Below, piece by piece: positions 1 to 6,318 of a stretch of 6,584 nt of DNA. The stretch comes from Prevotella sp. (GTDB lineage Bacteria; Bacteroidota; Bacteroidia; Bacteroidales; Bacteroidaceae): NCBI GenBank assembly GCA_017623335.1, contig JAGAPI010000286.1, forward strand, positions 1 through 6,584, in the 5' to 3' direction. A program made the translations under genes and the position numbers. Within the stretch, counting starts at the first letter, position 1. Each line of letters opens with the position of its first letter. Below the pieces are notes generated by a model, which did not search any database, had not been told where the DNA came from, and saw nothing but the letters and a program-made list of their open reading frames with translations.

Positions 1-23
1 CCCAAGTGCCCCCAAGTGCCCCC
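1..23. repeat. Tandem decamer repeat at the window edge
   Basis: The unit CCCAAGTGCC occurs twice in perfect tandem (1-10 and 11-20) and a third copy begins with CCC at 21-23 before diverging. The array touches the left edge, so its true copy number and whether it lies in a gene cannot be seen. It is GC-rich, unlike the AT-rich sequence from about 141 onwards. Confidence 0.6.
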
Positions 24-35
24 GAAAACAAAATT

Positions 36-122
36 ATGAATCAGCGATTCATGCCCGTAAATCGCCGATTTACGAGCGCCAATCGGCGATTTAGAGACCG
101 GAATCGCCGATTTAGAGACGTA
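36..122. repeat. Four-copy 21-bp tandem repeat with a palindrome in every unit
   Basis: Four consecutive 21-bp units start at 39, 60, 81 and 102, each opening with AATC and containing the core AATC-nSC-GATT. The cores are short palindromes: ATGAATC/GATTCAT around AGC (36-52, 7-bp arms), CGTAAATC/GATTTACG around GCC (56-74, 8-bp arms), and AATC/GATT around GGC (81-91) and GCC (102-112). The last two units share an 18-base stretch (81-98 and 102-119) with a single G/C difference. Twenty-one bases is about two helical turns, so the palindromes sit on the same face of the DNA. It most resembles an intergenic palindromic repeat cluster. Alternatives are an array of dimer-binding sites or the end of an upstream repeat-containing gene, because one frame is open across it (3-152). 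No CRISPR-like unique spacers are present. Confidence 0.75.
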
Positions 123-125
123 TTT

Positions 126-138
126 CGCTTACAAAGCG
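126..138. repeat. Small inverted repeat downstream of the 21-bp array
   Basis: CGCTT (126-130) and AAGCG (134-138) are perfect inverted arms around ACA. The arrangement (short arms, 3-base centre, about 20 bases after the previous palindrome) copies the layout of the preceding units, but the sequence differs. No T-run follows, so it is not an intrinsic terminator for rightward transcription. Confidence 0.4.
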
Positions 139-199
139 TACAACAAAATTGAGAGATGACAAAAAAACGTAAGTTAATAAAAAATAAACAGACAAAACG

Positions 200-230
200 T
201 TGGTGGTCTTAACTTTTTTTTGTACCTTTG
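200..230 (+). promoter_or_regulatory. Predicted Bacteroidota-type promoter of glnS
   Basis: TACCTTTG at 223-230 matches the Bacteroidota primary-sigma -7 element TAnnTTTG exactly. TTG at 200-202 lies 20 bases upstream, where the -33 element (TTTG consensus) is expected. A run of eight T (214-221) fills the 3' part of the spacer. Transcription would start a few bases after 230, giving a leader of roughly 35-40 bases before the glnS start. The leader is almost all A and T with no Shine-Dalgarno sequence, as is usual in this phylum. The call rests on consensus match and position only. Confidence 0.7.
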
Positions 231-272
231 TAGCCATTAATTAAACAATACAAAAACAAAAGTTTTTTAATT

Positions 273-2003
273 ATGGAAGAAATTAAAAGCACGGCAAGCG
301 AAGAAAAGAAAAGCTTGAATTTTATAGAACAGATTGTAGTGAAGGATCTCAGCGAGGGCAAAAACGACGGACGGGTACAGACACGATTCCCGCCTGAGCC
401 CAACGGATATCTGCACATTGGACATGCAAAAGCCATCTGCCTCGACTTCGGCATGGCAGAGAAATACAACGGCATCTGCAACCTGCGCTTCGACGACACC
501 AACCCCACAAAGGAGGACATGGAGTATGTGGACGCAATAAAGGAGGACATTAAGTGGCTCGGATTCCACTGGGCAAACGAATACTACGCATCTGACTACT
601 TCCAGCAGCTGTGGGACTTTGCCGTGGAGCTGATTAAGGAGGGCAAGGCTTACATAGACGAGCAGACAGCAGAGCAGATTGCCGAGCAGAAGGGTACTCC
701 GACACAGGCAGGAACCAACAGTCCATACCGCGACCGCCCCATAGAAGAGAATCTGGAGCTGTTTGAGAAGATGAACAGCGGCGAGCTGGAAGAAGGCTCG
801 ATGGTACTGCGTGCCAAGATTGACATGGCAAGCCCTAATATGCACTTCCGCGACCCTATAATCTACCGCATAGTGAAGACCCCTCACCACCGCACCGGCG
901 ACAAGTGGAAGGCTTACCCGATGTATGACTTCGCCCACGGACAGAGCGACTACTTCGAGGGTGTGACCCACTCACTGTGCACTCTGGAGTTTGTGCCCCA
1001 CCGTCCGCTCTACGACCTGTTCATCGACTGGCTGAAGAAGGGCGAGGACCTTGGCGACCACCGCTCACGCCAATATGAGTTCAACAAGCTGAACCTGAAC
1101 TACACGCTGATGAGCAAGCGCAACCTGCTGCTGATGGTCAACGAGAAGATGGTGTCGGGATGGGACGACCCGCGAATGCCTACCCTCTGCGCCTTCCGCC
1201 GCCGCGGCTACTCACCTGAGTCAATCCGCAAGTTTGTAGACAAGATTGGATACACCACCTTCGACGCGCTCAATGAGTTCAGCCTGCTGGAGAGCGCAGT
1301 GCGCGAGGACCTCAACCAGAGAGCCACCCGAGTGTCGGCAGTCATCAACCCGGTGAAGCTCATCATCACCAACTATCCCGAGGGACAGGTTGAGGAGATG
1401 GAAGCAGTGAACAATCCTGAGGACGAGACCGCAGGCACACACAAGATAGAGTTCAGCCGCGAGCTGTGGATAGAGCGCGACGACTTTATGGAGGATGCGC
1501 CTAAGAAGTTCTTCCGACTGAGCATAGACAAGGAGGTGCGCCTGAAGAACGCATACATCATCAAGTGTACTGGTGTGAAGAAAAACGACGCTGGCGAGAT
1601 AGAGGAGATCTATGCCGAGTACGACCCGACAAGCAAGAGCGGCATGGAGGGAGCCAACCGCAAGGTGAAGGGCACGCTGCACTGGCTGTCGTGCGCCCAC
1701 TGTCTGCCAGCCGAGGTGAGAATGTACGACCGCCTGTGGAAAGTGGAGAATCCACGCGACGAGCTGGCACGACTGCAGAAGGAGGGCATGACGCCCAAGG
1801 AGGCAATGGCGCAGATGATGAATCCCGACTCGCTGCATGTGCTCAACAACTGCTATGTAGAAAAATTTGTGCAGGACATGCCGACACTCACCTACCTGCA
1901 GTTCCAGCGCATAGGCTACTTCAACGTAGACCCCGACTCTACCGCGCAGCACCTCGTGTTCAACAAGACCGTGGGGCTGAAGGACAGCTGGAAGAAGGGA
2001 TAA
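273..2003 (+). CDS. glnS: Glutaminyl-tRNA synthetase (GlnRS)
   Basis: This cytoplasmic class I aminoacyl-tRNA synthetase charges tRNA-Gln with glutamine using ATP. The 576-residue product has the class I signature HIGH at residues 48-51 within PEPNGYLHIGHAK, the DDTNP segment at 74-78, an AKIDMASP segment near 181-188, and MSKR at 280-283, the GlnRS form of the KMSKS loop. The C-terminal half matches the GlnRS anticodon-binding beta-barrels and ends in the family-typical FNKTVGLKDSW. Compared with the roughly 554-residue E. coli enzyme as I recall it, there is an extra charged segment at about residues 495-515. The start at 273 follows a short AT-rich leader and a good promoter; the N-terminus before residue 30 is slightly longer than needed for the fold, and no better start is visible. 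It is probably the first gene of a unit with the TPR and DedA genes. GlnRS rather than GluRS is supported by MSKR and the overall match. Confidence 0.97.
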   Translation: MEEIKSTASEEKKSLNFIEQIVVKDLSEGKNDGRVQTRFPPEPNGYLHIGHAKAICLDFGMAEKYNGICNLRFDDTNPTKEDMEYVDAIKEDIKWLGFHWANEYYASDYFQQLWDFAVELIKEGKAYIDEQTAEQIAEQKGTPTQAGTNSPYRDRPIEENLELFEKMNSGELEEGSMVLRAKIDMASPNMHFRDPIIYRIVKTPHHRTGDKWKAYPMYDFAHGQSDYFEGVTHSLCTLEFVPHRPLYDLFIDWLKKGEDLGDHRSRQYEFNKLNLNYTLMSKRNLLLMVNEKMVSGWDDPRMPTLCAFRRRGYSPESIRKFVDKIGYTTFDALNEFSLLESAVREDLNQRATRVSAVINPVKLIITNYPEGQVEEMEAVNNPEDETAGTHKIEFSRELWIERDDFMEDAPKKFFRLSIDKEVRLKNAYIIKCTGVKKNDAGEIEEIYAEYDPTSKSGMEGANRKVKGTLHWLSCAHCLPAEVRMYDRLWKVENPRDELARLQKEGMTPKEAMAQMMNPDSLHVLNNCYVEKFVQDMPTLTYLQFQRIGYFNVDPDSTAQHLVFNKTVGLKDSWKKG

Positions 2004-2035
2004 AAACAAGAAAACCAAAAAGTCTGAAAAAAAAG

Positions 2036-3349
2036 ATGATAATAGACGAAAGCTTCTTCGAAAGCAGCGATTTCAAGGAAAAACTCGAAAACTATGAACG
2101 GTGTCTGGCAGAAGGCAAGACACCGTTCATGGAAGCCGATGACCTGACCGACATTGCCGACTACTACAACTTCTGCGGCGATGTAGACAAAGCACACGAG
2201 GCAATTGACCTCGCCCTGGACCTGACACCGGGAGCCACGCTGCCACTGGTGTTTAAGACCAAAGAGGCGCTGCAGGCGGGCGACATAGAGCAGGCTGAGA
2301 GATATGCCGCAAGCATCGCCGACAAGGACGACCCCGAGACAGTGTATCTTGCAGCGGAGATTATGATAGCCCGCGGCGAAGATGAAAAAGCGGACGCTTT
2401 CCTGAAAGACACCATCAACGAGATTGAGGACGAAATAATGCAGGACTACATCACCGACGTGGCATATATATGGTGTGAAAGCAACTATTTCGAGAGAGCC
2501 AACGAGTGGCTGGCAATGATTGACAATGCCGACAGCTCTGACAATGCCGACCTGCAGGAGCTGATAGGCAGAATTAACTTCGGACTGCAGAACTATAAGA
2601 AATGTATTGAGGCATTCAACAAGGTGATTGACAAGAAGCCGTTCTCAGCACGCACATGGTATGCGCTGGCAAGCGCACACTATTTCAGCGAAGACATGGA
2701 AAACGCACTGAAAAGCATAGACTTTGCCATCGCCATAAAGCCTGCCAATCCCGACAACCTGCACATGAAAGGCAGCATTCTGATGAAACAGAAGGAATAT
2801 GCACAGGCTATAGAGCTGTTTACACAATACATCACCATGGTGCCCGACGACATGCTGGCATACGTAAACCTCGCCGTGTGCTACCGCTCAACAGGCGAGA
2901 TAGAGAAAGCCGTGAAACTGGCAAAGATGGCTGTGAACGGAAGCGACAGAGACGCGGCGTTCCAGGCTTGCGAGGAGCTGGTGTTTCTGGAGCTGGAGCG
3001 CGGCGACGCCATCGACGCGCTGGAGTGGGTGGACAAAGCCGACACGCTGACGGAGGACATTTCGGAAAAACTGGTGCTCAGGGCATACGTGATGCTGGCG
3101 CAGCGCCGGCTGGAAGAGGCGATGCCAGTATTCATGGAAGCCATCGACCGCGCCGAAGACAAGATGTATGTGGTGTCGAGAATGATTGCCGCATTCTTCG
3201 ACAACGGATACAAAAGGATGGGAATGTGGGCTACACGGTATTACTGCGAGGAGCTGCAGGACATCACCGATGAGGAGCTTGATGCCATGACACCCGAAGA
3301 CCTCATGGCTTATCTTGAGAAAAAAACAAAAACAAACGAAAAACAATAA
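2036..3349 (+). CDS. Tetratricopeptide-repeat protein
   Basis: The 437-residue product is a soluble alpha-helical repeat protein of unknown specific function. It has no signal peptide or membrane segment, so it should be cytoplasmic. After a short acidic N-terminus, TPR-like helix pairs run through most of the length: about 37-65 (ADYYNFCGDVDKAHEAIDLA), 103-135, 140-165, 173-202, 206-239, 240-273 and 274-300, with more degenerate pairs after that. The clearest are YALASAHYFSEDMENALKSI and MKGSILMKQKEYAQAIELF. TPR proteins serve as scaffolds for protein-protein contacts, and nothing here identifies the partner. The tail is lysine-rich and ends in an A-rich stretch. The frame is open far upstream inside glnS, but the ATG at 2036 is the only sensible start: it lies 32 bp after the glnS stop and begins the acidic TPR protein, while the upstream extension is Arg-rich shadow sequence. 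An A-run (2027-2034) precedes the start and there is no Shine-Dalgarno. Confidence 0.9.
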   Translation: MIIDESFFESSDFKEKLENYERCLAEGKTPFMEADDLTDIADYYNFCGDVDKAHEAIDLALDLTPGATLPLVFKTKEALQAGDIEQAERYAASIADKDDPETVYLAAEIMIARGEDEKADAFLKDTINEIEDEIMQDYITDVAYIWCESNYFERANEWLAMIDNADSSDNADLQELIGRINFGLQNYKKCIEAFNKVIDKKPFSARTWYALASAHYFSEDMENALKSIDFAIAIKPANPDNLHMKGSILMKQKEYAQAIELFTQYITMVPDDMLAYVNLAVCYRSTGEIEKAVKLAKMAVNGSDRDAAFQACEELVFLELERGDAIDALEWVDKADTLTEDISEKLVLRAYVMLAQRRLEEAMPVFMEAIDRAEDKMYVVSRMIAAFFDNGYKRMGMWATRYYCEELQDITDEELDAMTPEDLMAYLEKKTKTNEKQ

Positions 3350-3365
3350 ACAATTAAACAAAAAT

Positions 3366-3986
3366 ATGGTAGACTTATTAAGCACACTGCTTGACAATCT
3401 GAATTACTGGTACATAATACTTCTCATGGCTATTGAAAGCTCGTTCATACCGTTTCCCTCGGAAGTGGTGGTGCCGCCGGCAGCCTACAAGGCGGCAGGC
3501 GGAGAGATGAACGTGGTGCTGGTGGTGGTGGCAGCCACCGTGGGAGCGCTCATAGGCAGCCTGGTGAACTATGCCCTCGCCTACTTCATAGGCCGTCCCA
3601 TCATTTACCGCTTTGCCAACAGCCGCCTGGGACACATGCTGCTGCTCAGCGAGGAGAAGATTGAGACCGCCGAGAAGTATTTCGACCGCCACGGAGCGGC
3701 ATCGACATTCTTCGGCAGACTGATACCTGCCGTGCGCCAGCTCATATCGATACCCGCAGGACTGGCGCGCATGAACATGGCAAAGTTTCTGCTCTACACC
3801 ACCCTGGGCGCGGGAATATGGAACACTGTGCTGGCAGCCATAGGCTACTATCTGCACTCGGTGGTGAGCGAGGACGAGCTGGCAGCAAAGGTGAGCGAAT
3901 ACAGCCACGAGCTTAACATGGCAATACTCGTGGCAGTGGCAATCGTGCTGTCGTATATTATATATAAAGGTGTAAGGAAGAAATAG
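3366..3986 (+). CDS. DedA-family inner-membrane protein (SNARE-associated/VTT domain)
   Basis: The 206-residue product is a polytopic membrane protein of the DedA family. Members include undecaprenyl-phosphate or phospholipid translocases (such as UptA) and proton-dependent transporters of the YqjA/YghB type. The family's two re-entrant hallmarks are visible: ESSFIPFPSEVVVPP at residues 24-38 and FFGRLIPAVRQLISIPAG at 115-132. Arg118 and Arg124 have the six-residue spacing of the essential YqjA arginines (R130, R136), and Glu33 is a candidate for YqjA E39. Hydrophobic segments cover about 15-30, 50-75, 140-165 and 183-202, and the C-terminus is basic (KGVRKK). The ATG at 3366 is preferred over an in-frame TTG at 3315 that lies inside the TPR gene and would add a Lys/Asn-rich tail not seen in the family. 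It begins 16 bp after the TPR stop, so it is probably co-transcribed. The exact lipid substrate cannot be told from sequence. Confidence 0.93.
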   Translation: MVDLLSTLLDNLNYWYIILLMAIESSFIPFPSEVVVPPAAYKAAGGEMNVVLVVVAATVGALIGSLVNYALAYFIGRPIIYRFANSRLGHMLLLSEEKIETAEKYFDRHGAASTFFGRLIPAVRQLISIPAGLARMNMAKFLLYTTLGAGIWNTVLAAIGYYLHSVVSEDELAAKVSEYSHELNMAILVAVAIVLSYIIYKGVRKK

Positions 3987-4074
3987 AAACAATACATCAG
4001 CGCATAAATATAGTCGGAGACTTGGATAATACCATAGAGTAAAAATAATATTCATAAACAAAACAACAAAGAAT

Positions 4075-5136
4075 ATGGCAAAATCAAATAACCATCTTGT
4101 TATAATGGCCGGAGGAGTGGGAAGCCGCTTTTGGCCTATGAGCACCGAAGAGTGCCCAAAACAGTTTATCGATGTGCTCGGTATGGGCAAATCACTGCTT
4201 CAGCTCACCGTAGACCGCTTCAACGGCGTATGTGCCATGGAGAACGTATGGATTGTGACCAATAAGAAGTATGTGGACATTGTCAGACAGCAGCTGCCGC
4301 AGATTGCTGCCGACCACATTCTGTGCGAACCGTGCCGCCGAAACACCGCGCCGTGCATAGCCTACGTAAGCTGGAAGATAAAGTCGCAGGACCCGAAGGC
4401 AAACGTAGTGGTGTCGCCAAGCGACCACATTGTGCTCAACGAAGCCGAGTTCAGGCGCGTGATGACCAACTGCCTGAACTTTACCAACGGCACCGACGCG
4501 ATAGTGACCGTGGGAATACAGCCCAGCCGCCCTGAGACCGGCTACGGATATATTCAGGCAAACCTTGCATCGCCGTCGCTGCGCAACAAGGAGATGTTCC
4601 GCGTGGACAAGTTCCGCGAAAAGCCCGACCTTGCCACCGCCAAGGAATATATTCAGAAGAAGGAGTTTTTCTGGAATGCCGGCATCTTCGTGTGGAACAT
4701 CAATACGATAGTGAACGCCTTCCGCATCTACCAGCCAAGCATCAACAAGGTGTTTGAGAAAATGCTGCCCTACTACGGCACCGACAAGGAGCAGGAGATG
4801 ATAGACGAGAGATTCCCCGAATGCGAGAGCATAAGCATCGACTACGCCGTGATGGAAAAGGCTGAGGAGATATTCGTATGCCCAGCCGACTTCGGATGGA
4901 GCGACCTGGGCACATGGGGCTCGCTGCAGGCAAACACTCCGCGCGACCTCTACGGCAACAGCTGCATAGGCAACGACATCAAGGTGTTTGAGACTGCCAA
5001 CTGCATGATTCACACCACTCAGGAGAAAAAGGTGATAATACAGGGACTCGACGGATATATCGTGGCGGAAAACAACGACACGCTGCTGATATGCAAACTG
5101 TCGGAGGAACAGCGCATAAAACAATTCTCAGAATAA
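4075..5136 (+). CDS. manC: Mannose-1-phosphate guanylyltransferase (GDP-mannose pyrophosphorylase)
   Basis: It converts mannose-1-phosphate and GTP to GDP-mannose and pyrophosphate, in the cytoplasm. The 353-residue product begins with the sugar-nucleotide pyrophosphorylase signature AGGVGSRFWPMS (residues 12-23), followed by PKQF (28-31), whose lysine is the expected catalytic or GTP-binding residue. SPSDH at 114-118 carries the metal-binding Asp. EKPD (182-185), FFWNAGIFVW (198-207), SIDYAVMEK (254-262) and FGWSDLGTW (273-281) are also standard for the family. It ends after a short C-terminal beta region and lacks the extra cupin phosphomannose isomerase domain of the roughly 470-residue bifunctional ManC/AlgA type. 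Isomerase activity must therefore come from another gene. It sits upstream of gmd and fcl and supplies their substrate. The gap to dedA is 88 bp, enough for its own promoter, though I see no convincing one. Two TAA stops follow in tandem (5134-5139). Confidence 0.95.
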   Translation: MAKSNNHLVIMAGGVGSRFWPMSTEECPKQFIDVLGMGKSLLQLTVDRFNGVCAMENVWIVTNKKYVDIVRQQLPQIAADHILCEPCRRNTAPCIAYVSWKIKSQDPKANVVVSPSDHIVLNEAEFRRVMTNCLNFTNGTDAIVTVGIQPSRPETGYGYIQANLASPSLRNKEMFRVDKFREKPDLATAKEYIQKKEFFWNAGIFVWNINTIVNAFRIYQPSINKVFEKMLPYYGTDKEQEMIDERFPECESISIDYAVMEKAEEIFVCPADFGWSDLGTWGSLQANTPRDLYGNSCIGNDIKVFETANCMIHTTQEKKVIIQGLDGYIVAENNDTLLICKLSEEQRIKQFSE

Positions 5137-5161
5137 TAAAAAAAGAAACAAGGAGATGGAA

Positions 5162-5182
5162 GAATTAAACTCCCTTTAATTC
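5162..5182. repeat. 8-bp perfect inverted repeat between manC and gmd
   Basis: GAATTAAA (5162-5169) and TTTAATTC (5175-5182) are perfect inverted arms around CTCCC. The stem is AT-rich and is followed by CCCC and A-rich sequence rather than a T-run, so it does not look like an intrinsic terminator. It could be an operator for a dimeric regulator, a weak RNA hairpin that protects or separates the two messages, or chance in AT-rich DNA. Confidence 0.5.
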
Positions 5183-5209
5183 CCCAAATATAAACAAAAA
5201 ATACATATC

Positions 5210-6307
5210 ATGTCAAAACAAAACATCGCACTTATCACAGGTATCACCGGACAAGACGGCAGCTACCTGGCAGAGTTTCTACTTGAAAAGGGTTACGACG
5301 TACACGGAATAATACGCCGCTCGTCGGTGGACTACCGCGAGCGCATCGCACATCTTGAGGGACAGCCCCACTTCCACCTGCATTATGGTGACATGGGCGA
5401 CTCGATGAGCATAATAAAGATTGTGGCTGACGTACGTCCGACAGAAATCTACAACCTCGCCGCACAGAGCCACGTGCAGGTGTCGTTCGACGCGCCGGAG
5501 TTTACTGCCGACGTCGATGCCACCGGAGTGCTGCGCGTGCTGGAGGCTGTGCGCGCCTGCGGTCTGGCAGACACCTGCCGCATTTACCAGGCTTCAACAT
5601 CCGAGCTTTACGGAAAGGTGGAGGAAGTGCCGCAGAACGAGAACACACCGTTCCACCCCTACTCGCCCTACGCCGTGGCAAAGCTCTACGGATTCTGGAT
5701 TATCAAGGAGTACCGTGAGGCATACAACATGTTCTGCTGCTCGGGAATCCTGTTCAACCACGAGAGTGAGCGCCGTGGCGAGACTTTCGTGACACGCAAG
5801 ATAACACTTGCCGCCGCGCGCATAGCACAGGGCAAGCAGGAGAAACTGTACTTAGGCAACCTCTCAAGCCTGCGCGACTGGGGATATGCCAAGGACTATG
5901 TGGAGTGCATGTGGCTCATACTGCAGAACAAGACTCCCGAGGACTTCGTTATCGCCACCGGCGAGCAGCACTCTGTGCGCGACTTCTGCTACTTAGCATT
6001 CAAGTATGCCGGCATTGAGCTGGAGTTCAAGGGCGAGGGCATCGACGAGAAGGGTTACGACAAGGCAACGGGCAAGGTGCTCGTAGAGGTGTCGGAAGAC
6101 TTCTACCGCCCCACCGACGTGGTGAACCTCTGGGGCGACCCCACCAAGGCAAAGGCAAAATTAGGCTGGAACCCTGCAAAGACAAGCTTTGAGGAGCTGG
6201 TTAAGATAATGGTGGAACACGACATGGCGAAGGTGGCAGTGGAGCGCGCCGGCGAGGAAGTGCGCACCAACCTTGCCGAATTCCTTGAAAAGGGTATCGT
6301 GAAATAA
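5210..6307 (+). CDS. gmd: GDP-mannose 4,6-dehydratase
   Basis: It removes water from GDP-mannose to give GDP-4-keto-6-deoxy-D-mannose, the committed step to GDP-L-fucose (and, in other bacteria, to GDP-rhamnose or perosamine). The 365-residue product is an extended short-chain dehydrogenase/reductase, close to the 373-residue E. coli enzyme. Residues 11-17 (GITGQDG) are the dinucleotide-binding glycine motif, and RRSS at 36-39 fits the NADP-binding loop. The catalytic set is intact: Thr130 and Glu132 in STSELYG, Tyr154 and Lys158 in [16 protein letters not shown] (183-190) and [10 protein letters not shown] (222-231) are diagnostic for GMD. The ATG at 5210 gives the expected short N-terminus. 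It starts 73 bp after manC with no Shine-Dalgarno nearby, and 11 bp separate it from the fucose synthase gene, so those two are almost surely co-transcribed. Confidence 0.97.
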   Translation: MSKQNIALITGITGQDGSYLAEFLLEKGYDVHGIIRRSSVDYRERIAHLEGQPHFHLHYGDMGDSMSIIKIVADVRPTEIYNLAAQSHVQVSFDAPEFTADVDATGVLRVLEAVRACGLADTCRIYQASTSELYGKVEEVPQNENTPFHPYSPYAVAKLYGFWIIKEYREAYNMFCCSGILFNHESERRGETFVTRKITLAAARIAQGKQEKLYLGNLSSLRDWGYAKDYVECMWLILQNKTPEDFVIATGEQHSVRDFCYLAFKYAGIELEFKGEGIDEKGYDKATGKVLVEVSEDFYRPTDVVNLWGDPTKAKAKLGWNPAKTSFEELVKIMVEHDMAKVAVERAGEEVRTNLAEFLEKGIVK

Positions 6308-6318
6308 TACAAAAAACA

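Noticed and set aside
36..122. CRISPR array
   Set aside because: The units are contiguous 21-bp tandem copies without unique spacers of constant length, and there are no cas genes.
267..971. Minus-strand frame opposite the glnS N-terminal half
   Set aside because: It covers the most conserved catalytic part of GlnRS on the other strand, and its composition is typical of an antisense shadow.
1221..2018. Long minus-strand open frame opposite glnS
   Set aside because: It is antisense shadow of the GlnRS C-terminal half, with no recognisable domain, promoter or leader.
1565..2035. Upstream in-frame extension of the TPR gene overlapping the 3' end of glnS
   Set aside because: It is a frame-shifted reading of conserved GlnRS sequence and gives an Arg-rich, low-quality peptide. 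The TPR protein clearly begins at the ATG at 2036, after the glnS stop.
2656..3273. Plus-strand open frame inside the TPR gene in another frame
   Set aside because: It is Arg/His-rich, has no leader, and lies wholly inside a well-supported gene.
3315..3365. TTG start extending DedA by 17 residues
   Set aside because: It lies inside the TPR gene and adds a Lys/Asn/Gln-rich stretch read from the A-rich junction. The ATG at 3366 gives a normal DedA N-terminus.
4022..4053. Promoter for manC (TTG at 4022-4024, TAATATTC at 4046-4053)
   Set aside because: The spacing is tolerable, but the -7 element has two mismatches to TAnnTTTG in AT-rich DNA where such matches arise easily.
3987..4074. Intrinsic terminator after dedA
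   Set aside because: I found no GC-rich stem followed by a T-run in this 88-bp gap, so whether transcription stops here is undecided.
4192..5124. Long minus-strand open frame opposite manC
   Set aside because: It mirrors a strongly conserved + strand gene with all expected motifs. The translation is His/Val/Leu-rich without recognisable domains, as expected from antisense reading of biased codons.
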